In this document: positions 16,041-24,123 of the stretch, piece by piece
Layout of the letters: the number at the start of each line of letters is the position of its first letter
Position numbering within the stretch: position 1 is the first letter of the stretch
NCBI GenBank assembly: GCA_964522445.1
Contig: CAZFUY010000026.1
Location: 1 to 28,660 of the forward strand
DNA from: CAZFUY01 sp964522445
GTDB taxonomy: Bacteria > Pseudomonadota > Gammaproteobacteria > SZUA-229
Direction of reading: 5' to 3'
Length of the DNA: 28,660 bases
Program-made: the position numbers and the translations under genes
Notes under the pieces: generated by a model
The model's input: only the letters and a program-made list of their open reading frames with translations
Databases searched by the model: none
Told to the model about the DNA's origin: nothing

Positions 16041-16355
16041 ATGGACGTTTTAGAACGAATTGATGAAGCAGTGAAGAAAAACCCTGTTTTTATATTTATG
16101 AAAGGTACGCCACAGTTTCCATCATGTGGGTTTTCGAGCCGCACATCTGAGGCACTAAAACAGTGTGGTAAAGAATTCGGCTATTGTAATGTTTTAGCCG
16201 ATGCTGAAATTTTTGAAAATTTGCCGCGTTATGCTGACTGGCCTACATTTCCACAGGTTTATATCAATGGCGAGCTAATTGGCGGCTGTGATATTACGCT
16301 GGAGATGTTTGAAAAGGGTGAGTTGCAAAAGATGATTGATGAAGCAGTTAAATAG
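16041..16355 (+). CDS. grxD: Monothiol glutaredoxin (GrxD)
   Basis: A 104-residue CGFS-type glutaredoxin that carries or delivers [2Fe-2S] clusters, usually with BolA partners. Motifs are FMKGTPQFPSCGFS with the active C29 (CGFS 29-32), WPTFPQVYINGELIGGCDI (about 70-88) and a C-terminal EKGELQKMI helix. The reading frame is open further upstream, but homology and the AAGAGGTG Shine-Dalgarno at 16029-16036 place the start at 16041. About 285 bases separate it from the divergent PAS gene. A short palindrome, GGTAA-AA-TTACC (15992-16003), in the leader could be an operator but I cannot name its protein. A strong terminator follows. Confidence 0.96.
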   Translation: MDVLERIDEAVKKNPVFIFMKGTPQFPSCGFSSRTSEALKQCGKEFGYCNVLADAEIFENLPRYADWPTFPQVYINGELIGGCDITLEMFEKGELQKMIDEAVK

Positions 16356-16376
16356 TTATTAATCTGTTTTAAGCAT

Positions 16377-16407
16377 AAAAAAACACGCTTTAGGGCGTGT
16401 TTTTTTT
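16377..16407. terminator. Bidirectional rho-independent terminator between grxD and the GGDEF gene
   Basis: Stem 16377-16388 pairs with 16395-16406 around a six-base loop. The core is CACGC/GCGTG, flanked by seven A and eight T. It lies 21 bases after the grxD stop and 25 bases beyond the stop of the convergent REC-GGDEF gene, so it serves both strands. Confidence 0.92.
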
Positions 16408-16431
16408 GTGTTTTAATTTAGTAGCTTCTAC

Positions 16432-17454
16432 TTAAAATACAATCTGATTTCTGCCTTTTGCTTTGGCTTCATAGAGTTTTTCATCGGCGCATTTGATTAA
16501 ACCCTGTACAGAAGGTGGTTCGCCTTCGCCTTTGAAAAAGCATACGCCAATGGAGGCTGTAATAGATATATCGCCTACAGAGGTTTTAAAAGGACGCTGA
16601 TTAATACTGGACAGAATACGATCCAGAGAAACAGGTTTGAAATTTTCGGCCTTGGTGTAGTGCATAATAACACCAAATTCTTCACCCCCCATGCGTGCTA
16701 CCAGGTCAGTAGGGCGCACTGTGCGGCGAATTCTGCGCGTGAAACCTATGAGTATTTCATCGCCAACATCATGACCATGGGTGTCATTAACATTTTTAAA
16801 ATGATCAATATCCAGCATGATAAAGCAAACGCCACCGCGGCGGGAAGTTGCGTCCAGCAAGTGGTATTCGAGCTGGCGGCTAAGTAATCGACGATTGCCA
16901 ACCCCTGTAAGAGGATCGGTAAGCGCCATTTCTTCGAGATGTTTAATGGTGTCTTCAAGTTGCTGAGATGTTTCCAGCAAATCATTCTGCAATGCAGCAA
17001 TACGAGCAGATGCATTAACTCGGGCGGCTAATTCATGGGGATTTGGGGGTTTGCTGATATAGTCGTCAACGCCACGATTAAAGGCTTCGACCAGAGGTTC
17101 AATGCCTTCCTGTGCGGTAAACAGGATAATTGCTGTGTAAACTCCCAGTTCTTCATCGCGTTGGCGAATTTTATCAGTGAGTTGCAGGCCGTCCATTTCA
17201 GGCATGATCCAGTCAGCAAGAACGACATCTGCGCTTTTCTTTTCCATCATCTCCAAAGCCAGAGCGGCGCTGGATGCGACACGAATGTTTGCATAGCCTG
17301 CTTTTTTTAATGCTGCCTGAACAACAACTCGGCTGAATTGCATATCATCGACAATAATTATGGAAACGTCTGTATTCGACATATGTGGTTTTGTATGGCC
17401 CCGATACTGTTTAAAGTAATTGTTTAGCGACAAACGCGCATAAACTGCATCCAT
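16432..17454 (-). CDS. Response regulator diguanylate cyclase (REC-GGDEF)
   Basis: A 340-residue protein with an N-terminal receiver domain (about 29-150: acidic pair D36-D37, phosphoacceptor D81 in LADWIMPEMDG, conserved K135 in SKPP), a coiled-coil-like linker (about 155-176), and a GGDEF domain (about 178-340) with active-site GGEEF at 256-260. An inhibitory I-site RPTD (247-250) lies exactly five residues before GGEEF, so product feedback by c-di-GMP is expected. It is probably active, phosphorylation-controlled cyclase of the PleD/WspR general type. No histidine kinase is adjacent. An in-frame ATG at 17382 (MSNTDVS) would begin right before the receiver and is a plausible alternative start; GAGATGGA lies before the longer one. 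Confidence 0.93.
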   Translation of the reverse strand: MDAVYARLSLNNYFKQYRGHTKPHMSNTDVSIIIVDDMQFSRVVVQAALKKAGYANIRVASSAALALEMMEKKSADVVLADWIMPEMDGLQLTDKIRQRDEELGVYTAIILFTAQEGIEPLVEAFNRGVDDYISKPPNPHELAARVNASARIAALQNDLLETSQQLEDTIKHLEEMALTDPLTGVGNRRLLSRQLEYHLLDATSRRGGVCFIMLDIDHFKNVNDTHGHDVGDEILIGFTRRIRRTVRPTDLVARMGGEEFGVIMHYTKAENFKPVSLDRILSSINQRPFKTSVGDISITASIGVCFFKGEGEPPSVQGLIKCADEKLYEAKAKGRNQIVF

Positions 17455-17570
17455 TTTGAAAATCCATCTCTAATTTTTAATTGTCATTTGTGTATCGCTA
17501 ATTATAGCAAGTTAACCCAAAAAGTAATGTTGGTGAGCCAAATAACCTGAAAATGTATGAAATATTTGGA

Positions 17571-18218
17571 TTAGTCCATATTAGCAGACCAGACAAGGCC
17601 ATTGGTTTTTCGCCAGCGATTAACGATTTTGCAAAATAATTCGGCTGTTTTTAATGCATCATAAGTTGCTGTGTGTGCATTATCATTATCCCACTCAATT
17701 CCAGCAGCCTGAACAGCCCGTGATAATACGGTTTGACCATAGGCAAGGCCTGCAAGCGATACTGTGTCGAAAGTGCTGAAGGGGTGAAATGGGTTGCGGT
17801 TAATTTTGCAGCGTACAGCACCGGCATTAACAAAGGAAAGGTCCATCATTGTGTTATGACCAACCATAATGGCTCTTTTGCACTGATTTTTTTTGAGCGA
17901 ATGGCGAATGAGTTTAAAAATCTCATCCAGGGCTTCTTTTTCAGCAACGGCCATACGGAATGGGTGGTATGGGTCAATACCATTCACTTCCATAGATTTG
18001 GGATCCATATTAGAACCTTCAAAAGGTACGATATGTTTGCCGATTTGTTCATCAATTTCTAAAATGCCGTTATCATCCAGTTTGAGAGTGACAGCGGCAA
18101 CTTCCAGAAGCGCATCTTTTTGGGCGTTAAATCCACCTGTTTCAACATCGATGACCACAGGCATAAAGCCTCGGAAGCGACGTGACATAGGTGCGGGTTT
18201 GTTTTCAGTAGTATTCAT
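17571..18218 (-). CDS. rnt: Ribonuclease T (RNase T)
   Basis: 3'-to-5' exoribonuclease that trims tRNA 3' ends and matures 5S and 23S rRNA. The 215-residue DEDDh-family protein has catalytic D24 and E26 (VIDVETGG), D126 in HNTMMDLSF, and H182 and D187 in HTATYDALKTA. Each is one residue beyond the E. coli positions as I recall them, so alignment is essentially gapless. It is divergent from the TraB/GumN gene with 42 bases between starts. A pyrC-rnt-grxD neighbourhood is also known in Pseudomonas, which supports vertical descent of this region. Confidence 0.97.
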   Translation of the reverse strand: MNTTENKPAPMSRRFRGFMPVVIDVETGGFNAQKDALLEVAAVTLKLDDNGILEIDEQIGKHIVPFEGSNMDPKSMEVNGIDPYHPFRMAVAEKEALDEIFKLIRHSLKKNQCKRAIMVGHNTMMDLSFVNAGAVRCKINRNPFHPFSTFDTVSLAGLAYGQTVLSRAVQAAGIEWDNDNAHTATYDALKTAELFCKIVNRWRKTNGLVWSANMD

Positions 18219-18260
18219 TAGTGTGATGCAGCTTTTCTGTAAATAGGTTATAAGTTCTTT

Positions 18261-19163
18261 ATGCTAATCATAAAAAGACTCATCATACTACTTCTGTTAG
18301 CGACTGGTTTAATTTCGCAGGCAGAAATAGCAGAAGATATCCAGGGGCGCATTTTACACCCCAAAGGTCTGTTGTGGAAAATAGATAAAGCAGGCCAGAA
18401 AACCAGCTATCTGTACGGCACTATGCATGTGGGTGATCCCCAGGTTGTAAATTTAGCGCCGCAAGTGGAACAGGCTTTCCGTCATGCGGATCGTTTTGCC
18501 ATGGAAATGTTATTGAATTTTCGCGCAATAGCCATTATCACCAGCGGTAGTTTTTTTAATGATGGCCGTACGCTTAAATCTGTTATGCAGCCAGATAAAT
18601 ATAAACAGCTATTAGATTTACTGAACCGACGCTTTTATATACCCGAAAGTCTTATTATCAATATGCGTCCCTGGGCCGTGTTAATGCTATTGATGGTACC
18701 TGAGCAAAGCAGAGCTAATACTGAATCTGCCGTGGATATGGTGCTGTATCGTCGAGCCGCCATGCGCAAGATTCCATTGCTGGGGCTGGAAACGGCGGAA
18801 GAACAATTAGCTGTTTTCGAAAGTTTAACCATTGATGAGCAGTTATGGTTACTGAATAAATCTGTAGAAGAATACAATACAATCAGTGATCAAATGCCAT
18901 CGATGCTGGATGCCTATATTAAACGAGATCTTGAAGGGCTGGTTAAATTACAGCAAAAATATATGTATGAGGATTCAGATATTGATGACAGGTTTATGTA
19001 TGCGCTGGTAGATAAACGAAATGTGCGTATGGCAGATCGCATGCAAAATTATTTAAAACAGGGTAATGCTTTTATTGCCATAGGCGCACTACACTTGCCG
19101 GGTAAAGATGGTGTTTTGCATTTGCTTGAGAAGCAGGGGTATACAGTCACCCCCGTTTATTAA
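18261..19163 (+). CDS. TraB/GumN family protein, probably exported
   Basis: A 300-residue TraB/GumN family protein with a hydrophobic N terminus (about 4-20, ending ISQA) typical of a signal peptide. The two family GxxH motifs are present: GTMH (53-56) in YLYGTMHVGDP and GALH (275-278) in IGALHLPGKDGVLHLL, plus central LLGLETAEEQLAVFESL. The fold relates to EreA and animal Tiki metalloproteases, but bacterial members are mostly uncharacterised. Substrate is unknown. The Shine-Dalgarno is weak (AGG 13 bases upstream). Its last four bases overlap the end of pyrC on the opposite strand. Confidence 0.87.
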   Translation: MLIIKRLIILLLLATGLISQAEIAEDIQGRILHPKGLLWKIDKAGQKTSYLYGTMHVGDPQVVNLAPQVEQAFRHADRFAMEMLLNFRAIAIITSGSFFNDGRTLKSVMQPDKYKQLLDLLNRRFYIPESLIINMRPWAVLMLLMVPEQSRANTESAVDMVLYRRAAMRKIPLLGLETAEEQLAVFESLTIDEQLWLLNKSVEEYNTISDQMPSMLDAYIKRDLEGLVKLQQKYMYEDSDIDDRFMYALVDKRNVRMADRMQNYLKQGNAFIAIGALHLPGKDGVLHLLEKQGYTVTPVY

Positions 19164-20188
19164 ATAACCTGCCAGCTTTCTGTTTCACCCGCGTGCAATG
19201 GGATTATGCGTTCATTAGCAAATGGATAGTCTTTAGCTACAGTCCATTCTCTTTTTTCTAATGTAATTGTTTTGCTGTTTCTAGGCAGACCATAAAAGTC
19301 AGCACCATTAAAGCTGGCAAATGCTTCTAATTTATCAAGCGCATTATTTTCATCAAAAATACGTGTGTAAAGTTCTATTGCAAGTGGCGCAGAAAATATA
19401 CCTGCACATCCGCATGAATTTTCTTTTTTGTTTTGTGAATGGGGTGCGCTATCTGTTCCCAGAAAAAATTTATTACTACCTGATGTTGCTACTTTTATTA
19501 ACGCTTCTCGGTGAGTTTCTCGTTTTAATATTGGCAGGCAATAATAATGAGGGCGAATGCCGCCTTTAAAAATAGCATTTCGATTGTATAGCAAGTGTTG
19601 TGGTGTAATGGTGGCTGCAATATGTTTATCTTCAGATAATACAAAGTCGGCAGCATCTTTTGTGGTGATGTGTTCAAAAACAATTTTTAATTCCGGGAAA
19701 TCTTTTTTTACGGGCGACAACACTCTATCAATAAATATTTTTTCCCGGTCAAATACATCAACATGAGTGTCAACAACTTCGCCGTGTACTAATAAAGGCA
19801 TGCCTGAGCTCTGCATGGCTTCCAGTATGGAATAACAATTTTTAATATCTGTTACGCCTGCATCAGAGTTTGTTGTTGCACCGGCAGGATAAAGTTTTAC
19901 GGCGTGTATATGCTGGCTTTCTCTGGCGCGTTTAATTTCATCTGCGAGTGTGTTGTCTGTAAGGTACAGAGTCATTAAGGGTTCAAAGTTATAATCATCA
20001 GGAACAGCATTGAGAATTCGCTGGCGATAAGCCAGTGCCTGTTCTGTGTTTATTGATGGAGGTGTCAGGTTAGGCATAATAATAGCGCGGCCAAAATGTC
20101 TGGCTGTAAATGGCACAATGTCTTTAAGTACATTGCCATCTCGTACATGCAGATGCCAGTCATCGGGTTGTGTAATAGTTAGTTTCAT
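19160..20188 (-). CDS. pyrC: Dihydroorotase (PyrC, class II)
   Basis: Zinc enzyme interconverting carbamoyl aspartate and dihydroorotate in pyrimidine synthesis. The 342-residue protein is the E. coli PyrC type. Metal ligands are all visible: H12 and H14 in DWHLHVRDG, the carbamylated lysine K98 in AVKLYPAGATTNS, H135 in LVHGEV, H173 in FEHITT, and catalytic D246 in FLGTDSAPH. It converges on the TraB/GumN gene with a four-base overlap and is divergent from the membrane-protein/mpl/ubiX operon, about 80 bases away. Confidence 0.97.
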   Translation of the reverse strand: MKLTITQPDDWHLHVRDGNVLKDIVPFTARHFGRAIIMPNLTPPSINTEQALAYRQRILNAVPDDYNFEPLMTLYLTDNTLADEIKRARESQHIHAVKLYPAGATTNSDAGVTDIKNCYSILEAMQSSGMPLLVHGEVVDTHVDVFDREKIFIDRVLSPVKKDFPELKIVFEHITTKDAADFVLSEDKHIAATITPQHLLYNRNAIFKGGIRPHYYCLPILKRETHREALIKVATSGSNKFFLGTDSAPHSQNKKENSCGCAGIFSAPLAIELYTRIFDENNALDKLEAFASFNGADFYGLPRNSKTITLEKREWTVAKDYPFANERIIPLHAGETESWQVI

Positions 20189-20269
20189 AATTGCGCATTC
20201 AAAATTCTGTTAAAAAGATATACTATCCGTACATCTTAATAATACCTGATAATCATTAGACAAGAACCT

Positions 20270-20788
20270 ATGGCAGAGCTATTAAAGCGTTTTTTAAATA
20301 TTTGTTTGCTTACTCAGGGGCCGCAGAATTTACCGCATTCAAACCTGTTGCTACAAATATTACTGGTCGTGTATTTTATTACAGGTAGTTTGAGCATGTT
20401 GCCAGGCACGGCATTTGAGGATGGTGTTCTGGTTATGATGCTTGATCTGGCGGTGCTATTGCTGTTTACATGGTTTTGTTTACAGGTGTTTAAAAAACAG
20501 GCGCGATTTATTCAAACAACAATTGCTTTAGCTGGGGTTGGCACAATCTTTCAATTATTGGCCTGGCCATTGCTGGTGCAAATGGAATCATTAAAGCAGT
20601 CAGGTGAGACCTCAGTGGAGATATCATTACTTTTATTAGTAATAATTAGCTGGAATCTGGCCGTCTTTGCGCATATTTTTCGACAGGCATTTGATGTTCG
20701 TATGCTAGCTGCTTTTGTTCTGACACTGGCTTATCTTATTATCAATGTCACTGTGCGCTATCTTATATTTCCACAAGTAGGGGCTTGA
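20270..20788 (+). CDS. Uncharacterised integral membrane protein upstream of mpl
   Basis: A 172-residue protein with four or five hydrophobic segments (about 26-46, 53-72, 80-100, 116-136, 143-165) and little else. There is a soluble N-terminal stretch of about 25 residues (MAELLKRFLNICLLTQGPQNL). No family is recognised. Its stop lies three bases before the mpl start, and the mpl Shine-Dalgarno lies inside its last codons, so it is co-transcribed and probably coupled with mpl and ubiX. A role in the envelope or in peptidoglycan recycling is only a guess from position. Confidence 0.75.
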   Translation: MAELLKRFLNICLLTQGPQNLPHSNLLLQILLVVYFITGSLSMLPGTAFEDGVLVMMLDLAVLLLFTWFCLQVFKKQARFIQTTIALAGVGTIFQLLAWPLLVQMESLKQSGETSVEISLLLLVIISWNLAVFAHIFRQAFDVRMLAAFVLTLAYLIINVTVRYLIFPQVGA

Positions 20789-20791
20789 TCT

Positions 20792-22147
20792 TTGCATATT
20801 CATATTTTAGGTATCTGTGGAACATTTATGGGTGGTATAGCCCTGTTAGCCAGACAGGCCGGGCACAGAGTTACAGGTTCAGATGCTAATGTTTATCCTC
20901 CCATGAGCACCCAGCTGGAAGAGCAGGGGATTGATTTAATGCAGGGTTATGCAGCAGAGCATATCGCTGATGAACCTGAGCAGGTCGTAGTGGGTAATGC
21001 CATGTCGAGAGGGAATGCTGCGATTGAGTATATGTTAAATAAAAATATTGCCTATAACTCAGGTCCACAGTGGCTGGCCGAAAATGTATTAAAAGATCGT
21101 TGGGTGTTAGCTGTTGCGGGAACGCATGGTAAAACAACCACCAGTAGTATGCTGGCATGGATACTTGAATATGCGGGTTTGAATCCCGGTTTTTTAATTG
21201 GTGGTGTGCCAGCAAATTTTGGTGTTTCTGCGCGTTTGGGTGAAAGCCCCTTTTTTGTTGTTGAAGCCGATGAATATGACACCGCGTTTTTTGATAAGCG
21301 TTCCAAGTTTGTACATTATCATCCGCGCACGGTGATATTAAATAATCTGGAATTTGATCATGCTGATATTTTTGAAAATCTGCATGCAATTAAAAAACAG
21401 TTTCATCATTTAGTCAGAACAATTCCCGGGGAAGGTTTAATTATTGCTAATGGTGATGATGAAAATGTTACGGATACTTTAGAGATGGGTTGCTGGACAC
21501 CAAAAGAAACTTTTGGTGAGCAATCCTGCCGAGACTGGAATATAGATAATATTTCATCCGATGGCCGTTCATTCTCTGTTGATTTTAATAAAGAAATACT
21601 GGGTCAGGTAAAAGGCGGTATGCTGGGCAGGCATAACCGTCTGAATGCCATTGCAGCCATTGCAGCCGCTCGACATGTGGGTGTGCCGGTTGAGCAATCA
21701 ATTGAAGCATTAAAAGAATTCAAAGGCATTAAGCGTCGCATGGAAGTTAGAGGCGTAGTAAATAATATAACGGTTTATGATGATTTTGCTCATCACCCAA
21801 CAGCCATTACAGAAACTATTTCGGGATTACGTCGAGCAGCAGGCAAAGAAAAAATCTGGGCAATACTTGAGCCACGTTCCAATACTATGCGCATGGGTGT
21901 GCATAAAGAAAAACTGGCAGAATCTTTAACAGAAGCCGATCAGATCATACTTTATCAACCAGAAGGTCTGGACTGGGGTATGCAAACAGTCACAGAGGCT
22001 CTTGCGGATAAAGCTCAGTTACACTCGCAAATAAAAAGTATAGTGCAACTGTTGAAAGAGAAAGCTAAGCCGGGTGACCATATTCTGGTTATGAGTAATG
22101 GTGCGTTTGGTGGAATACACCAGAAAATTTTAGATGCAATAAATTAA
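20792..22147 (+). CDS. mpl: UDP-N-acetylmuramate:L-Ala-gamma-D-Glu-meso-DAP ligase (Mpl)
   Basis: Reattaches the recycled tripeptide L-Ala-D-Glu-mesoDAP to UDP-MurNAc in the cytoplasm. The 451-residue Mur-ligase has the UDP-binding HILGICGTFMGG (3-14), P-loop AGTHGKTTTSSM (109-120), EADEYD (about 158-163), NNLEFDHADIF and YDDFAHHPTAI. It starts with TTG: the E. coli protein begins MRIHILGICGTFMGG and the sequence here begins MHIHILGIC, so the start is fixed by homology; AGGGG at 20779-20783 serves as Shine-Dalgarno. Presence of Mpl implies a DAP-type peptidoglycan and muropeptide recycling. Followed by ubiX 16 bases later. Confidence 0.96.
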   Translation: MHIHILGICGTFMGGIALLARQAGHRVTGSDANVYPPMSTQLEEQGIDLMQGYAAEHIADEPEQVVVGNAMSRGNAAIEYMLNKNIAYNSGPQWLAENVLKDRWVLAVAGTHGKTTTSSMLAWILEYAGLNPGFLIGGVPANFGVSARLGESPFFVVEADEYDTAFFDKRSKFVHYHPRTVILNNLEFDHADIFENLHAIKKQFHHLVRTIPGEGLIIANGDDENVTDTLEMGCWTPKETFGEQSCRDWNIDNISSDGRSFSVDFNKEILGQVKGGMLGRHNRLNAIAAIAAARHVGVPVEQSIEALKEFKGIKRRMEVRGVVNNITVYDDFAHHPTAITETISGLRRAAGKEKIWAILEPRSNTMRMGVHKEKLAESLTEADQIILYQPEGLDWGMQTVTEALADKAQLHSQIKSIVQLLKEKAKPGDHILVMSNGAFGGIHQKILDAIN

Positions 22148-22163
22148 CCAGAGATACAGAGCC

Positions 22164-22778
22164 ATGACATCAGACCAAAAAACAATTGTACTGGCTTTAA
22201 CAGGTGCATCAGGCGTTCAGTATGGTATTGGATTACTGGAACAGTTGCTTACTCATCATCATAACGTGTACTTGTTGGTGACTCGTGCAGCGCATGTGGT
22301 AATTAGTATGGAAACAGAATTAAGCTGGCCCTGTAATACGCATGAACTTCAGGATCAGTTATGCAAACGTTATGGTGTCGATAAAAAACAGTTACACGTC
22401 TGTGGTGAAATGGAATGGACATCACCTGTTGCAAGTGGCGCGTCATCGGTTGATGCTATGGTGGTTTGTCCCTGTAGTATGGGAACTCTGTCATCTATAG
22501 CGGTGGGAGCCAGTGCTAATCTCTTAGAACGTGCAGCGGATGTTATGCTGAAGGAAAGAAAAAAATTAATATTAGTGCCAAGAGAAACACCTTTTTCTGA
22601 TATTCATCTGGAAAATATGCTTAAACTTTCAAGAATGGGTACAGTGATTTTGCCAGCAACTCCGGGTTTTTATAATAAGCCGAAGAGCGTCGAAGATATT
22701 ATAGATTTTTTAGTTGCGCGCGTACTCGACCATTTGGGGATAGAGCAACAGTTGCAACCCAAATGGGGGGAAAATTAA
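22164..22778 (+). CDS. ubiX: Flavin prenyltransferase (UbiX)
   Basis: Makes prenylated FMN from FMN and dimethylallyl phosphate, the cofactor of the decarboxylase UbiD in ubiquinone synthesis. The 204-residue protein shows LALTGASGVQYG (11-22), the central SPVASGASSVDAMVVCPCSMGTLSSIAVG region in which the flavin and phosphate sites lie, ANLLERAADVMLKERKKL, and PRETPF. Length and start fit the family, with AGAG before the ATG. It is the last gene of the membrane-protein/mpl/ubiX set; a strong terminator follows and is shared with the cold-shock gene. ubiD is not in the window. Confidence 0.96.
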   Translation: MTSDQKTIVLALTGASGVQYGIGLLEQLLTHHHNVYLLVTRAAHVVISMETELSWPCNTHELQDQLCKRYGVDKKQLHVCGEMEWTSPVASGASSVDAMVVCPCSMGTLSSIAVGASANLLERAADVMLKERKKLILVPRETPFSDIHLENMLKLSRMGTVILPATPGFYNKPKSVEDIIDFLVARVLDHLGIEQQLQPKWGEN

Positions 22779-22867
22779 ATTTTACTGGAACAGATGAAAT
22801 CTGGATGGGAATTAATTACTTTTTCCCTGATGTAATTATGATTTCACCTATAGTGTAACCGACAAAT

Positions 22868-22906
22868 AAAAAGGGCTGGTTAACATTATATTAACCAGCC
22901 CTTTTT
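22868..22906. terminator. Bidirectional terminator between ubiX and the cold-shock gene
   Basis: A perfect 16-base stem (22868-22883 with 22891-22906) and a seven-base loop, with GC core GGGCTGG/CCAGCCC and five A and T at its ends. The last T lies two bases from the cold-shock gene's stop codon, so this is its terminator as well as that of ubiX. Confidence 0.93.
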
Positions 22907-22907
22907 A

Positions 22908-23126
22908 TTATGAATCCAGCGTTACACTAACGTCTTCAGCCTGTAGTCCTTTTTGGCCATCAATCAAGTTGAATTCAACTTTTTGGCCGTCCTTCAAAGT
23001 TCTAAAGCCTTCGCCTCGAATAGCTCGAAAATGAACAAAAACATCTTCACCAGAATCACGCTCGATGAAGCCATAACCTTTTGAGTTGTTGAACCATTTT
23101 ACGGTTCCGTTGCTACGATCAGACAT
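22908..23126 (-). CDS. Cold-shock domain protein (CspA family)
   Basis: A 72-residue single-domain nucleic-acid chaperone that binds single-stranded RNA and DNA. RNP1 is KGYGFI (16-21) and RNP2 is VFVHF (29-33), with GTVKWFN at 7-13. The RAIRGEGFRTL loop after RNP2 is longer than in E. coli CspA and is shared with the upstream gene. AAAGGT precedes the start. Over 62 aligned positions it is identical at 44 to the cold-shock domain of the adjacent gene, so the two look like a tandem duplication. The number in the CspA-I series cannot be assigned. Confidence 0.95.
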   Translation of the reverse strand: MSDRSNGTVKWFNNSKGYGFIERDSGEDVFVHFRAIRGEGFRTLKDGQKVEFNLIDGQKGLQAEDVSVTLDS

Positions 23127-23193
23127 TCTACTATATACCTTTTATTATCATTTCAGATATGCCATGTCCATATAGGCATACCAGACCTTAGTC

Positions 23194-23628
23194 TTATGAA
23201 GCTACAGCGACATCCTCTGCTTGCAGCCCCTTTTCTCCTTCAGTAATACTGAATTCAACTCTCTGGCCTTCGATCAGTGTTCTATGACCCTGGCCTCGAA
23301 TTGAACGGAAGTGGACAAAGACATCATCGCCGTTTTCACGGGTGATAAAGCCAAAGCCCTTACTTGTATTAAACCACTTAACCGTACCAGTTTCACGTGA
23401 ATTATCTGAATTTATAGGGTTAGGCTGGTTTATTTGTGAACTTTTACCGTTTTTATTGGATGCAACTAATGCTGATAGCAATGATGTGCCTAAAACAAGT
23501 GCGGCAAACGTGCTAATTCCTGTTGTTGATGTCAAGTTAATTGTTGTAAAAATCTGGCTGGAAATGCCTGTAACAATAGCTGTTGCAGTAATGCTGGTAA
23601 CGAAACTACGGATAACAAAAGAACTCAT
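23194..23628 (-). CDS. Membrane-anchored cold-shock domain protein
   Basis: A 144-residue protein with a hydrophobic N-terminal half and a C-terminal cold-shock domain. Two membrane-type stretches are visible, about 5-29 (rich in Ile, Val, Thr and Ser) and 38-56, then a polar linker of about 20 residues (ASNKNGKSSQINQPNPINS, 56-74), then the domain from about 80 with RNP1 KGFGFI (90-95) and RNP2 VFVHF (103-107). The predicted topology is two helices as a hairpin with the RNA-binding domain in the cytoplasm. It could tether RNA or the nucleoid to the inner membrane; no function is established that I know of. It is 67 bases upstream of the soluble cold-shock gene on the same strand. Confidence 0.85.
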   Translation of the reverse strand: MSSFVIRSFVTSITATAIVTGISSQIFTTINLTSTTGISTFAALVLGTSLLSALVASNKNGKSSQINQPNPINSDNSRETGTVKWFNTSKGFGFITRENGDDVFVHFRSIRGQGHRTLIEGQRVEFSITEGEKGLQAEDVAVAS

Positions 23629-23820
23629 ATGTTAAATACTCACTATATAAATGGTTGAAAGAATGTAAAAGAAAAAAGATATTTAAAGATATTTTGAAAT
23701 ATTATTTTTTATCATTTCACCTGCGTTGTATAACTAAAAAGACTAATCCTGGTTAATTCTGTGGATGCCTGTCTTAATAAGTCCGCAATTGTAATATATT
23801 TTTAATAAAACCCGTTAGTA

Positions 23821-24123
23821 TTATGTTTTAAGATATTGCTGTTGTGAATCTTTAGCAATGTTTTCAAGTAGTTGGTCGACAGGAGTGTTACCCGGCATCT
23901 GTATGTGGAAGCCCTGTTTTTTCAGGTTATCTATAACAGTTAGAGGATTTTCTCTGGCTAGCTTTTTGTTACTATCCAGATCAAGCTCCATAGAAAATTT
24001 AATTAGACCCAGTTTTTTTTGCAGCTCTTCGGGCAGGCATGTGAAATCATCTTTTTCACTTAAGTAGATATACATGTCTGCTTTTGCTGAACAGTGATAG
24101 ATATAACAGGTTATGGATGTCAT
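23821..24123 (-). CDS. ycgL: YcgL domain protein
   Basis: A 100-residue YcgL family protein. Typical features are an N-terminal CYIYHCSAKADMYIYL, EKDDFTCLPEELQKKLG (24-40), the central MELDLDSNKKLARENP and a C-terminal KKQGFHIQMP. The fold is a small alpha/beta domain; the biochemical role is not known. The start codon overlaps the hemL stop by four bases (ATGA), so it is translationally coupled to hemL. In other gammaproteobacteria ycgL is more often near rnd or minCDE. Confidence 0.87.
   Translation of the reverse strand: MTSITCYIYHCSAKADMYIYLSEKDDFTCLPEELQKKLGLIKFSMELDLDSNKKLARENPLTVIDNLKKQGFHIQMPGNTPVDQLLENIAKDSQQQYLKT

Noticed and set aside
15297..18218. A dedicated two-component c-di-GMP module (PAS protein plus REC-GGDEF)
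   Set aside because: They are separated by grxD and a bidirectional terminator, and no kinase is present; a link is possible but unsupported.
17893..18246. 117-codon plus-strand reading frame opposite rnt
   Set aside because: It is entirely antisense to RNase T, which has all catalytic residues, and its translation has no recognisable domain.
20886..21389. 167-codon minus-strand reading frame inside mpl
   Set aside because: Antisense to the Mur-ligase core; its His/Gln-rich composition is what the complementary strand of mpl gives. No Shine-Dalgarno.
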